DNA of 64,000 nucleotides from NCBI GenBank assembly GCA_963402885.1, contig OY727095.1, positions 8,933,001 to 8,997,000 of the forward strand. Reading direction: 5' to 3'. The notes beneath the pieces were generated by a model. That model was not told the origin of the DNA. It saw only the letters and a list, made by a program, of their open reading frames with translations, and did not search any database. Source of the DNA: Antedon bifida (lineage: Eukaryota; Echinodermata; Crinoidea; Comatulida; Antedonidae). The position numbers and the translations under genes are program-made. Positions 48,101-60,900 of this stretch are shown here, one piece after another; the first letter of the stretch is position 1; every line of letters begins with the position of its first letter.

Positions 48101-51100
48101 ATTATTTTTTCACTGTGAAAAGAAGGGGCAATTAATATATTTGGCACTACGACCAACCCCTACTAAAAAAGGTAAAAGAAGGTACTCTACTGTATAAAAA
48201 TATGTCCAAATACTGATATGATTGTTATATATTCTAATTAATAACATAATTATATTGGCTAAATTATTTCGACAATTGATACACGTAAAATGGGTTAATC
48301 CTTAAAATGATATAACAAAACTTACTTTTTACCACTAGCCTTTTTATCGATAAGAAGCAAGTCGGTGAATTTTCCGACAGGTTTGAATGGTGGAACCACA
48401 TTGCGGCATATTTTAGTAGGATCTTTCTTTTTGGCAAGGAATAAAATACCATGTAAATAATTGATCACTTCTGGAATAAAGCGCTTGGACAGAGAAACAT
48501 ACTGCAAAAATAAAGGGAAATAAATTTTAAAACACTTGTTTGGTAACTAACGTATAAAGGCAAGAAAAGGGTAGACAGAACAGTGGTGCATTGAGCACCT
48601 GTGTAGGTGATTCTCCCCTAGTATTATGTCTAGTGGCGTTAAAAGGGTTTTCTTTCAGAGTTTATTTACCCAGTCATAAGCAATAAACACAATTCATATA
48701 ATACAGTAAAAACATCTCCTATGGGACACTCCCATTAATGGGACACAAGAGGCAATACACGTTCTAAAGTTCTGTCTACACTATCAAACTTTATGTGACA
48801 AAAAATGTGGACATAATGATGTCATATTACTACCATATTTAAGCATATCACTACCATACTTGGGCACATCACACTTTTTTTTGTCAAACTAGTTTGATAG
48901 TGTAGACAGAACTTAAAACACAGCCAACTATAAAGGGGACACTTTATTGGGTCCTCTTTCTTAAAAGGGGTTCTACTGTATTATAGATGATCACAAGTGA
49001 TATGAACAATTTCAAAGAAATGTTTTTGTAATCTCACCTGTAAAAACAAATTGCACATAAATAATCCAACAACCACATCATGACAGTCACGAACAGAACA
49101 CCTTGACAAAATGTGACCCATAAATAAAAGTGTTGGCGTGACAACAGGATGCTTAAAATCCGATGTCGGGAATATTACCGATATTAACTTGAAACAAAAT
49201 AGCTGAAATACAATTACACATTATTCATCAGTGGCAACATTTCATTTCCATTTATTATTATCATATTATAAAAATAATGAATGTGTATGAGTGCAATGGT
49301 ACAAATAAATTCATGAGGTATAGAAGAAAATAGAACAAATTTTCATCTTTCACTACATGAAATTATTGGTTTCATTGCACGAATATAAAACATTCATTAT
49401 TTGTTTTATAACACATCTACTTTAACAAGATGCGAAACCAAGGCCTAAACTAATCGAAAAGACAGTGCTTAAATTTTGGAAGCAGAGTACAACAATTATA
49501 GACAGTGCACACTACATAAACATGATCAGTCAACAACAGCCTAGCATCATGTTGCAGATGTGTTATAAAGATATACATAGACAATTATGTGACTCTGAGA
49601 TACAATATAAAAAGACAAAACAAAACAAAGTCGCATTGATCCCTGTACATTGTAATATATAAGACTTTTAACAGAAGATACTAACCACATCTGATGGGGG
49701 GTATGGTACCCGCCCCTTGCTCTCTGTTGTGGTCTTAAATTGTTCTTGTCTGTTTTGAATAAGACTATGAACGCATCTACCAGCGTTACCAGGTGACATT
49801 TGAGCAAGTTCATACAGATGTCTAGACAAAAAAAAAAGAATTTTACAACTTACAGAAAGTTGTTAATCATTTTCTTTATTTTTGTTCTTTTTGTGCCTGC
49901 CACTGCACTACCAATTGTTTTCTTTTTAAGTGAAATTTAAAAAAAACACCTTGTGCTAAGTAAAAATATCTTGTTTACAGAAAGTCTGCTTTTCAAAATG
50001 AATATAAATTATGGATTTCTTGGTCCTTAGGAAATTTTTAAATTTGGTTTTCCAAAAAAATGTAAGATTTGACTGTAGTATGTGCAAAGTTTCATAAAAT
50101 ACAAGTGTTCTTACGTGGTTAAAATATCTATGAGAATAAAATCAAGCTGCTCCTCACATGCAACTTCACAAAAGTGTACCAGCAGATGGCCGAAAAGCTG
50201 TTCAAGTTTTTGCTTGTTACCCTCGCCAAGACTAGGGTGGTTGGTGGCTCTGATACGCTGAATAATGGTATCAATATCAGGTGTGGTGTGTCCTTCAACC
50301 ATTTGTTCAAATTCATCATAGCTGTCAGGAGCTTGAAACAACATATGCAAAGAATGGATTCAGGAGGAGTAAAGTAAAAGATACAAGTTAATTGGTCAAA
50401 AGTTTTGCCGATTCATACATAATTTTTCCACAAATAGGTCAATTTACACAGACTAGCGGTAACAGTAATAAAAATATATAATCTATATCATTCCTAATGA
50501 CCATTTACACACAACGGCAAGTGGACAGTCGGTTTCCACTCAGAATAGATACAGATTCTACGTGGGACAATCTACGTGGTTTTCCGCTTACCGTTGGCCT
50601 TTAGTGTTCTCCATGTACAATTACGTCAGAGCAGGGCAAAACATAAATTGAGCAATTAACTTAGCTCCCTTATGCAAAGATACCTGGAAATTTCATCATC
50701 ATGTTGGTGCAGTACCTGCTGCTTCCCTGGGCTTGAATAATCTAACCCTAGGCATCAGCTGGTGGTCTGAATATGGCCTGGTATGAATGCCATGGTTCGA
50801 ATTAACTCACAAATTACTGTTTTCAATGTACTGAGTATTACCTCAGAGTAGGGCAAAACATCTGATAAACTGACTTAGTTAACTGACACAAGTTACTTTT
50901 TAGTAGTGGACAATTATCGTCAAAGACACAACAGCTATGGGTTTGTTCTCCAGTTGTTTTTATAGGTAACTTATAAGAAAGTGCATTAAACAATAAAGAC
51001 AATAGTAGTGAATGAAAGTGAAACTGGACCCACCTTTAAAAGTAAATGGCAATTCTTTTTTTGCCTTTTCAATAACTTCTTTACGTTTCTGAACAAAAAA

Positions 51101-54100
51101 AAACATAAAAAAAGATACTTATGTTGATATATGTCACAAAACAACCTCTCTTGTTGCTTAAAAACATTTATTAAACATACTATAAATTTTAAATCTATGA
51201 TTAATATTATTGGTAACTAATACTGAATTTAATCCAAACAAAAACCAAATAAACTTATTCAGACAATCAAAAGTTCCTTATTTTAACATGCAATAAAGGC
51301 CATGTCTAATCATACATATTTATGTATTGCTAGAAAAAAAACACCAATATGACAATTATGAAAGCATGGCCAACAGGCCAACACACTGAATACAGACACA
51401 CAGAGAATATACAGATTTTATAAACTTGATAAACATGTGTTTGATACTGTTGGATGGTAATTCAGAAAAACCAGTGTGTTAACGCTACCTTTGCTAATTC
51501 TTTCCTTTTTTGTAATATCTCTTCTACTTTCTTTGCCTTTGTTTCTTCATCTTCTGATTCATCCTCTTCTTCCAAATCCTCCATGTCATCATCTGTTTCA
51601 TCTTCTTCATCCTCATCCGCTTCATTGTCTTCAGTGGCATCTTCATCATTCTCCTCTTCCTCCATATCTTCATCATCTTCACTTTCACTTTCTCCTAGAC
51701 ATAAGACAAAATAGTTTTCATTATAACGACCCAACAAAGCCTACAGTTTATTAGCAATTATCCACTTGTGGTGTCATAGCTCTCAACATTTTGAAAGCAC
51801 ATACCACAGTTACACCAATTGTATATAGAATAATTCTCAAAGAAGTAAGTTTGTGAAATATATATTGAAACCAATCATCACTCTACTCATTCAGCTTTTT
51901 GTTCAACATGAAAGCAGCAGAATAAATGAATAAAAAAATAGGCGATATAAAAAAAATTAATGAATAGTTTGTTGAACATTAACAAGGTGGAGCCATCAAT
52001 ATTTCAACTCATGAAAATATTCACCCCATTCAACTCATAAACATTCAATATTTTGTATAATATAACATAGTTTCGTATCATGCAGGACGGTCCCGCATTT
52101 CAAAGTTATTTTTAATGAAACTCGCCCAAATACTTTGTGTCCGAACTACTCCACAAAAATGGTGTAGTCTGTCATGCATTTCAAATCTCTCAGGTTGGTA
52201 ACTATGATGTAATACCTTGTCCACGTGAACTAGGGTCCACCAATTTTCCATCTTTGTAACTTATCATTGCAGCAGACTTTTTACTGCTTGACAAGTCATA
52301 GCTGAAATCAAATTAAAAGACAGACATTAATTAGGGTCAAACATAACTATAATGAAATCATTTAAAACAATTAGATTGATCAAAGTGGCGTGTTACAATG
52401 TAAGTAAATGTAAATATAAGGGAAATCTTGTAGCCTAACTGAGCTGAATTGCCCACAGGTGTGGATGACACATGCAAGAAACTTCTTCTCGTCTAAGAAT
52501 CTCTTTGTGGCGAGTGCTGCCACCAAACGGCGCTAATTCGTCCGTACACAACGACTGGACTAGTACATTGGGATAACCACTACTCTTCCGAAAGAGTTCT
52601 TTAAGGTGCACAAAAGTCAGATTTGTACACTGGACCACTGGTTTTAAGTCTCTATCTGAGAAGACTTGTTCTACCACCAGAACTATGGTCGAGAAGAGCC
52701 TTGGACCTGTGCTAATTGTATGACTATGGTTTGCCACTGCCTTGCTCGACTCAAGAAATTACTTCATTTGTTATTTTAAGACATTTTATACTATAATTAT
52801 GATTCTTATTTGATTTTGCTCTTTAAATATTAAATTTACCCATCAGATAAACTATCGGCTGATATATGCGATGCTCGTTTCCGTTGCTCATCCTCCTCAA
52901 CGATTCCTTTCATTCTCCTCTGACGATCTTCTTCCAACTTTTCCAACCTTTCCTTCTCCACTTTTGCAAGTTCTTCCGGAGTTTTCAATCTATCTGTAGC
53001 CTGCACAGTACATACAATAGCATACAAATAATGAATGATTATGAGTTGAATGGTGAGAATATTTCATGAGTTGAAAGATTCACTTTTCTATTTAATGAGT
53101 CTGTATTCCTTATAGCGATACAAAAAAATTATGAGAAAAAATTATCTATAGACTGATTATGACCATCTCATTGTCTCTACAATGTGAAAAAACCCACTCT
53201 ACAAATTTTGTTTTGTATGCAAGAGAAAATGTTTAGAAAAAGCTGAATGTGCATTAGTACCATTATCATCATTATAGATATAACATTTCTGTTAGTTAGA
53301 GCCAATACCGAACAGCATGTCAAGATAAACCAATCAAATGGTGTGCTATAAATGTAAAATAGCGTATAAAATGACAAACCAGATTTACTTTACTGTTAAT
53401 GTCAAAACTGACATGGTGGTACTTTAGCTCGGTGGCTTGCAAGCTTGCTTATTAATCTTTTAATCTCTGGTTCAAATCCTGTGACTCAAGTACCAGCCTC
53501 ATATGAGATTTACATTTAACTTATTATAAAGTAATTATATGAAATATACAAAAACAACATACTTTGGCTTTCATGTCATATAGAAGACTTCGAACAGCAA
53601 TATCATAATCATCCGATTTCATAACTTCTGTGTTTTTTTGCTTTCTCTAAAGGACCAAAATTTAAAAAAAAAGGAATACAAATTATAAAATGTTTGTATA
53701 TCTTCTCACTTTATGGAAGAATTAATAAATTATATTGTATATAGAGATGCTGACATGTTTAAATGATTATTTATTTATTTATAAATCCAAAGGCAAATTA
53801 CTGGGAAAATTACAATGCTGTGGGTGGTCAATGGAAATAAAATATTAAGCAAATAGCTAAATCAAAACGATAAAGTAAAACAGCCAGAAAGATAGAGAGT
53901 AACAAATTTATTGAATATCACGTTAAAACGTATGGACATTCACGATGAAACTGTGTGTGTGAATGCTGTCCTTAATATATGTTATTTATCTCCAATGTCC
54001 AAATTTCGCAAATCATTTTAATGAATAAAATGAATATTTCTTAAGCTCTGTCTAAAATATCAAATTAGTTTGACAAAAAAAGTGTGATATGCCCAAATAT

Positions 54101-57016
54101 GGTAGTAATATGCCCAAATATGGTAGTAATATGACATCATCATGTCCATATATGGGCACATCACAGTTTTTTGTCACATAAAGTTTGTGATATGCTCAAT
54201 ATGGTAGTGATATGACATCATCACGTCCATATATGGGCACATCACATAAAGTTTGATAGTGTAGACAAGGCTTTATGCATGTTTCGTATTCAAACAGAAA
54301 AACATTCTTGAACATACCTTTGCTTTTGCAAGCAACTGACTAACAGCTTTCCAATCATCATCCAATTTATCCCGCATGTCTGTCACTTCTTCTTTCTCCT
54401 GTTTTCGATCGTACTAGAAATTGTATAATAAAATATAGTATTAAATCTAGTAAAAACATATTTGGTGATAATTTGGGGTGAAATATTGAGTAAATAAACA
54501 TTGTTTTCCGAACAATGTTGGTGCTAATTTGGGGTGAAATATAGAGTAGATAAACAGTGTTTTTGGTTTTTTTATTTTCAAAACAGCCTTGAAATTTAAT
54601 ATCAGTTCCTAAGTTCATAAAAGCATCCCATTAATATATTTTTCACATACAACTTACCTTTTCCTTTTTTGATTTTGCTATAATCTCATCAAATATTTCT
54701 TCTCTTGTTTTTGGTTTATTTCCCTATAGAAACATACAAACAAAATTCAAATAAAAAGAAGATAGAAGAAAATATTCTATATGACAAACTTTAAATTAAA
54801 TAACAATAAATTCTATTTAAATGTGTATACAGTAGACCCTGTAATGACCAAGGAGAAACACTAAAAGCTTACAGAATAAAACCTCCATTAAGGGGACAGT
54901 CTGTGTGGCCACAAAGGTGGCCACACTTAATAGGGAACTGTAGTTTATAAATTGTATTTTTTCCAAAGTACCTGTACTTCTGGTTTCTTTTTTGTAAGCA
55001 GACCTCCAAAATGTTCACTTTCAACATATTCAGCTAAAAAAAAAATTATTTAAAAAAAAACCATTTTAATTTTTCATCATTTACTTTTTATTATTTTGTT
55101 GTTTTTATTTGTATGGACGCACCACCAAAAGGTGTGTGCCACTGATTCTAAAGTGAGTACCAATAAAATACTGAAATACGGTACACAAAGGATTTTTAAT
55201 AATTGTATTTACATTGAAGATGATAAAAGTAAAAGGTGTATGCTCCCCTTTTGATTCAATAGAAATGAAAAATTAACATGAAAGATATCTTGACAAGATA
55301 ATATATTTTTTTTGGTCAAAGTGAATAACTATTATGTGGTATTATTAACATTTTTAACAACTATTTTTTCAGGGTTACAATACATCTTTAAAATGAATTA
55401 TACATCTATTTTACAACAAAACTAAATAAGGAGTACAAAACTGACCATTTAATTTGCCATCATCGTCGTGATCACTGTCTTCTTTGTCATCAAATTTTTC
55501 GATGTCCGCAATCGACTGACCGTAATGCGTCAGATCTTCTTCCTCGTTCAAGTTATAGGCTGCAGATTTTTCATGCGATTTCTGTAATAAACAACATTTT
55601 TACAGGTTTATCATATTATATCAATATATTAACTATCTTGCAACAGTTAATTATCTAAAAAATCATGCCTCATATATTTATTTTACAGTTTATTGTTTTT
55701 CAATATTTAAAAAATCATATAGTTGTAGTAGCAATTCACAAAATTTACAGCATTCATTTTGAAAAGAAACCCCTCTTCAGTTTGCAAAAGTAATCTCGAA
55801 AAGAAGCACAAAAAAGCCCATGGTTTTATGGTACAAGTCCAATAACTTCAATGACTAGAACTAGATACTGTACAAAAAAATAACTATATTTATTTTGTTC
55901 GATCAATTTAACCTTCATCAAGTGTACAGAATGTTGCTAAAATTGGTCCAGATTCTATATATTACAATTAACTTTACCTGTTTTTCAAATGCAAACCTCT
56001 GCATCATCTTATCTTCCACAGACATGCTTGGGTCATTTTCTCCAAGTCTCTTGTCTACAAATAAGTTTGATTTTTTTCTGTTCAAATATTCCTTTAATAA
56101 GGTCTCCTTTCTCTATTGACAAAATAAAGGAAAAAATACAGTAAATGACATTAAATTTTCTTATAATTTGACAATTAACTTGATAACAAGCAGTTAATAT
56201 AAAATAAATTATATTCAGACATTTTTCACTCTGATATTAAATGTGAACACCCAGTCAGATTTAAGTATCTTCACCTTCCAAATCATAAACTAATCATAAA
56301 ATGTTTCTTATATTTTAGGAAATAAATGATTTTCACTCAAAAATGCAAAATGTTAATAATTGTTTTTATAGTTTTGAGTTGTGTGATAAAATGAATATAG
56401 TCAACTCTCCCAATACCAGGCACCTTTAGGCTAGCCTAATATGTCTGGTTTTCAGAATGTGTATTTAATGGTAAAAATGAATTAGTGTTATTGGTTTTAT
56501 TGGTATTGGGAGAGTTTCCAGTTTTCAGAGAGTCCAGAATTGGGAAAGTTTATGTTAAGTGGTTTTGAGGAGGTTATTGCAGGGCAGTGGAGGTTTGCAA
56601 ATAATTTACCAACACCCAATGTTTTTTATACTCTTTGACTAATGTACTATGCATTATCACATTTTTTTTTACATGTACTGACTTAATATACAATCATTAG
56701 TTTAATTTTACAATATGCCAGCAATTACTCTATTAGTTACGATTGATAATGTACGGGGCACATTTTTAGATATTCTTTTTTTTGTTTATGGTATGATACA
56801 GTATTTTAAAATTGTTAAACAAATTATGGACACTACCTTTTTATTTGCCTTAGAACGTGAAATCCCTGGAAATCCTTTGTCATGTTTGGACTTCCTCCCG
56901 AGAATATTATGTTTTTGTCGGTTTATTCGAATTTCAAATGGATTAATCTTCTTCTCGGTTGATTTCTTATCTCTTCTAACTTTGTCAGAAGTAGATTTTC
57001 GATTTTTCTTCCCCAT
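45156..57016 (-). CDS. NOP14: NOP14 nucleolar protein (small-subunit processome factor), complete, 19 exons
   Basis: Exons: 57016-56837, 56112-55978, 55581-55446, 55033-54972, 54723-54658, 54413-54318, 53646-53563, 53000-52840, 52301-52216, 51694-51489, 51088-51034, 50331-50115, 49821-49686, 49202-49038, 48501-48326, 47625-47400, 46775-46654, 45705-45544, 45252-45156. They total 2568 nt, 855 residues plus TAA, about the length of the human protein. Recognition rests on NPFEIRINRQKHNILGRKSK near the N-terminus, LNRKKSNLFVDKRLGENDPS, and a basic C-terminus (YDPTRKYNDSD, REVRKDAQFLSRQK). Residues about 336-380 are a long acidic run. The protein acts in the nucleolus in 18S rRNA maturation and 40S assembly. 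All exons keep phase and nothing is broken. Confidence 0.95.
46080..46500 (+). mobile_element. Non-LTR retrotransposon tail
   Basis: The plus strand encodes YESALKLSDLPSLVNRRVQL, then KFGNGLI and a final SFGHQSLS before a stop near 46285. The L-x-x-L-x-x-R-R pattern followed by a short basic end is common in LINE ORF2 C-termini. An AT-rich 3' tail follows. It is intronic to NOP14, in the opposite orientation. Confidence 0.65.
47822..48118. repeat. MITE-like element, TTAAAGATGTATTGTCCCCC family (degraded)
   Basis: The left end is TAAAGATGTATTGTCTGCC. The interior keeps GGCATATTCAACAAAAATG and CAACCAAAACACATTGGC. The right end is lost. It lies in an intron of NOP14. Confidence 0.75.
48690..48980. 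repeat. Two repeats: CTGTCTACACTATCAAA element inside a GGGGACAC element
   Basis: 48767-48917 has near-perfect inverted termini (AAGTTCTGTCTACACTATCA and TGATAGTGTAGACAGAACTT) and an interior of GGACATAATGATGTCAT. It lies between TACAGTAAAAACATCTCC on the left and AAAGGGGACACTTTATTGGG and GGGGTTCTACTGTA on the right, which are the ends of another inverted-repeat element. Confidence 0.8.
54038..54276. repeat. MITE-like element, CTGTCTACACTATCAAA family (internally duplicated)
   Basis: Termini AAGCTCTGTCTAAAATATCA and TTTGATAGTGTAGACAAGGC. The interior block GATATGACATCATCACGTCC / ATATATGGGCACATCACA is present twice, making it longer than sister copies. It lies in an intron of NOP14. Confidence 0.8.
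54830..54950. repeat. ACAGTAGACCCT/AAGGGGACA inverted-repeat element
   Basis: Starts TACAGTAGACCCTGTAATGA, contains AAAACCTCCATTAAGGGGAC and the palindrome GTGGCCACAAAGGTGGCCAC, and ends near GGGAACTGTAG. Related AAGGGGACAC phrases occur near 11330-11450, 14235-14310, 22665-22745, 25800 and 48690-48980. Confidence 0.6.
55285..55394. repeat. MITE-like fragment, TTAAAGATGTATTGTCCCCC family
   Basis: Only the right end remains: TTTTTGGTCAAAGTGAATAA, then CAGGGTTACAATACATCTTTAA. It is intronic to NOP14. Confidence 0.7.
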
Positions 57017-57934
57017 TCTTAGAATAAAAAAAAGTACTGTATGAGTTATATTTTAAAAAAGCTTTGAGAATAGAATAACTTTAATTTATATAGCGTTAAT
57101 TGCAACTGTTGGTTTAGCCTTGGCCAAAAACAAAATTTTAAAATGTCATAAAGTTTTCTTGGCACAGTAGAAGTATATTTATTATTATTTAACATATTAT
57201 TAATAAGACTTTACTATTAATTATTATATTAATTATTACAAAATTACGTTTTACCCATTACAAAAAATAATAAGTAATGATCATAAATGATATAAATACT
57301 ATAGTTAATTGCACAGCCACAGTCGACCATGCTGATGATAGCCTTTTGCTAGGCTAATTAATGTTGTGTAGGCTAGGCCGAATCTAGACTGAGGTCTGGT
57401 TCCGACATACTGAGAAAAGTCAGTCTAGGCTAGGCCTGTAAGTAACTAGGCCTACTACTACTACACCACATACACTACGCACGATAAAAAGCCTATCCAG
57501 CCTCCTATCTACTCCTCCTCTCCTGCCTTGCCTGCTGGCCTAGCAGCTGAAGCCAGCGAGCTACAGTAACTTAAACATACAGTATTATGTATTATTAGGC
57601 GCCTATTATGCTAGGTCATAAACTTCGCCAGTTGTATATTTAACGAAAATAAGTTTTAAGCTTCATTTTATATTTTATTTGTACCTTATTTAAACGCAAA
57701 AACTACTTGTTTTAGAGCAAAAAACACACATGTGTGGACATTGTCTGTCGCCCTCTAGAGAATTTAAAAAACACAGAGGTCATAGGTTAAAGGTGTTCTT
57801 TGTTGACAAAACAATAAGTGCAGACTTATATAGCCTATTTAGAGAGCAGTGGAAGTTTCCGATCATGTTATTAGGTCACGGGATGGTAATGGAAAGTCAA
57901 ATCTATTGCCACACAATAACCTTGATATTTCAAA
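57017..57934. promoter_or_regulatory. Head-to-head promoter region of NOP14 and the transporter gene
   Basis: 918 bases separate the NOP14 ATG (minus, 57016) from the transporter ATG (plus, 57935). No TATA box in a clear position was found. The stretch 57360-57560 is less AT-rich than its surroundings and rich in GGCC/AGGCCT words. A bidirectional promoter is inferred from the arrangement. The open frame at 57730-57972 is out of frame with the transporter and is not taken as coding. Confidence 0.55.
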
Positions 57935-60900
57935 ATGGCAGGGAAAATTGCAAAACGAATGAAGTAAGTTAATTTAACGTAGCCCTAGGCCTAGCTAGCC
58001 TAGGCCTAGATTCGAATATTTATAATGATACTCCTACTAAACTAGGCCCTAGCCTAGCGAAGCCTAATCAAATATCAACCAACTGATGGTAGGCTATTAT
58101 ATAATATGGTCGTGACGGCGACGGACGGGGTTGGTCGGAGCTTTAGGCCTAGACTCTAGACCATAATGTTAATGGCATGAATGGCCTTTTTGAACAGGTT
58201 AAGGCTCTAAGCTAAGTCTGTTATGCTTACTTTTCATCCCCAGCATAAGGTATAAGTAAGTAGGGCCTAGAGTAATGATGTATATAACCAAACTTAAGAA
58301 CTAAGTGGAGAAGTCCGTATTTAAAGGTTTATTTTTTTATTAAATCAATATTATAATTTATGTTGACAACATACATTCATTATAATTTTAATTTTAACAA
58401 CAGTGTTGTGTCTATTAAACCTGTAGGAACGTATACAGTACTACTAGCCTAAACTAAATAATTGTAAACAGACACACAACACAGGCCTAATTACTAAGAA
58501 TAGATCCATCCAAGCTTATATTTGTATATTTTACCCTATTTATTATTATTTTGTATTTCTTTTATACTATAGCAATAGACTAGTACAAGCTACAGTAGAT
58601 TTTGCTAATGTCTTTAAAGCGTTCATCGGAACAAACTACTTAGCCCTTGCATTTGCCTTCTTGCAAAGTGGCCTTATAGTGAGTATAACCTCCTCAGTAA
58701 GAAAAAAATTAACATACCGTACTCAAATATAAAAGCATACTGTACCCTACTGTTTAAATTATAGTACACAATATGTAACAAAACAAAAAATGCCTTCAAA
58801 GAATTTCATAGTCCCTATAGCTTCTAAGTTTGTCAAATTAACTTATTCATTGAACAAAATTATAATTTCTAGGGTTGTTTATGACTATTTTACTACAGCA
58901 GTTATTATTTTTGCTGGTTTCTTTTAAAATACATTTATAAGTAAATTGCAATACTTGCCCAAACCAAAATTTAGAGCTTTGATATTAAATTGAAACTTTA
59001 TATTGTCCACCTAAAAATAATTTTTACAGTTTTTTTGTGTTGAATATGCCATTTTAATGTCACATAAAAGTTATTCACTTTGACTAAAAATTGGATCGAA
59101 GAAAAAAAATATTTACCTGAAAAACTGTAATTTAATGCTAAAAATAGTCATATAACTTGAAGTCAATGTGTTTTTGGTAAAATATAACTGTTCATTTTGT
59201 CGTTTTATAAGTAAAATCATTATTTTTTTGTTCTCGTTTTTTTTCTATGGAATTGGAAGTGAATAAAATGGGATATTAAATTCTGATTTTATAAATCTTT
59301 ATTTTCATGATTTTACATCTTTAAATGATATTCTAATGTTCTGTATACTTATTGAATATATCTGTACTACTGTACATTCATTATCTGTAAATTGTGAATT
59401 GTATTTATAATGCTCATCTATTGTTGTGCATTACATTTTTCAGCTTGGCCTCATTGGTTTACTTGTAATTACTATCATCACAGATCATTGTTGTCAACTT
59501 ATCGTCAAATGTAAATATTTAGTGGTCGACCAAATCATCAATGAATTTGTCTCAAAGCAAGGAATACACGATGTTGCCTCACCGAAAATTGGAAAGCTAC
59601 GTGAACGATTGGAACGGCATCTTACTTATGGAGACATAGCTCGAAAATCCCTGGGAATATGGGGGCTTTATCTCGTCAACTTTGCCCTTTTTTTCACACA
59701 ATTTTTTTTCTGCATTGCATATATGATTTTTCTAGGAAATACTTTACAAACAAATTTATTTCCATTTGTGAACCAAACTTCGGAAACATCTTTAAATGAA
59801 CTACTAAGTCAGAAGAAAAATAATACAATCGTTGATGTCCAGCCGTATGCGCGAGTGACTACAGCTCCAGCTTTCCCTATTTTAGTGTTATTTCCTTTGC
59901 CGTTGTTTTTATTGTTCGTGTTATTACGGAACGTGAGGAGTATGGGACCAATCAGCGTCGTAGCAAACGTCAGTATCTTTCTAGGATATGGAGTTGTATT
60001 GACGTCACTAATTCAAGGTAATCAATGCAGTAATTATTTTGAAACCAAATAAAAATGATGCTAGTCAAATTAATTAATATTGAAAAATAATTATGTTGAA
60101 ATTTAACCAAAGTGCGTAATATATTTTTTTCTATCAGCACAGTTGACCATGTAATGTAAAGTTGTCTATCGGCGTGATTTACTGTGCACATATTTCTGCC
60201 GATAGATAACAGAATTAAGAAGCGTGGTCAATAGAAAACATTATTTAAAATGCATGGTTGACCTTGTTGATAGGAAACAATGTGTTTTATGTTGCGATCG
60301 ACCAAGATAATAGCAACCACACCAAATATTATCGGCATGGTCAACTGTGAAAACGGTTTACTATGCCAATGGTCTCCACCAAAATGTTTTTCTTTTTAGG
60401 TTTTGCAGTAGACGACAGTGTACAATATTTTAAGTTTGCAACCTTTCCTGTGTTCTTTGGTGCGGTTTCCTGTATGTATGAAGGAATCGGAACTGTAAGT
60501 CATTCAACCATAAAATAATAAACAAACTAAGCAAAAGATTGTTGCAAAGATTGAGAACCATTGTTAAATCTGTATCCAATGAATCAACATTTAGCCTCAG
60601 TAGAATAAACATTATTTAAATATGCCCAAAATATAAAGCATTACACAGTATACTAACTGCATATATACTGTGTATACTGTACTGCATATATACACTGTGT
60701 ACAGTATGTATACTGGATATATACACTGTGTACAGTATGTAAATATACTGTATATTTACTGTGTGGTCCAATGAAGGAAATCATCAAAGGCTCAATCATG
60801 TCTATACAATACATTGTGATTTCAATAACACAACATCATTTAATACAGTAGTACTATCAAGCAAACGGAGCCTTGTATAATGTATGTGCTAAAAATAAAG

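Noticed and set aside
51454..51754. Plus-strand open frames rich in Ser or Leu/His over 51.45-51.75 kb
   Set aside because: They are antisense shadows of the acidic exon 10 of NOP14 (GAA/GAT runs read backwards).
57730..57972. 80-codon open frame at the transporter start
   Set aside because: Out of frame with the transporter exon that begins at 57935 and shows SLC36-like continuation; it is 5' leader sequence.
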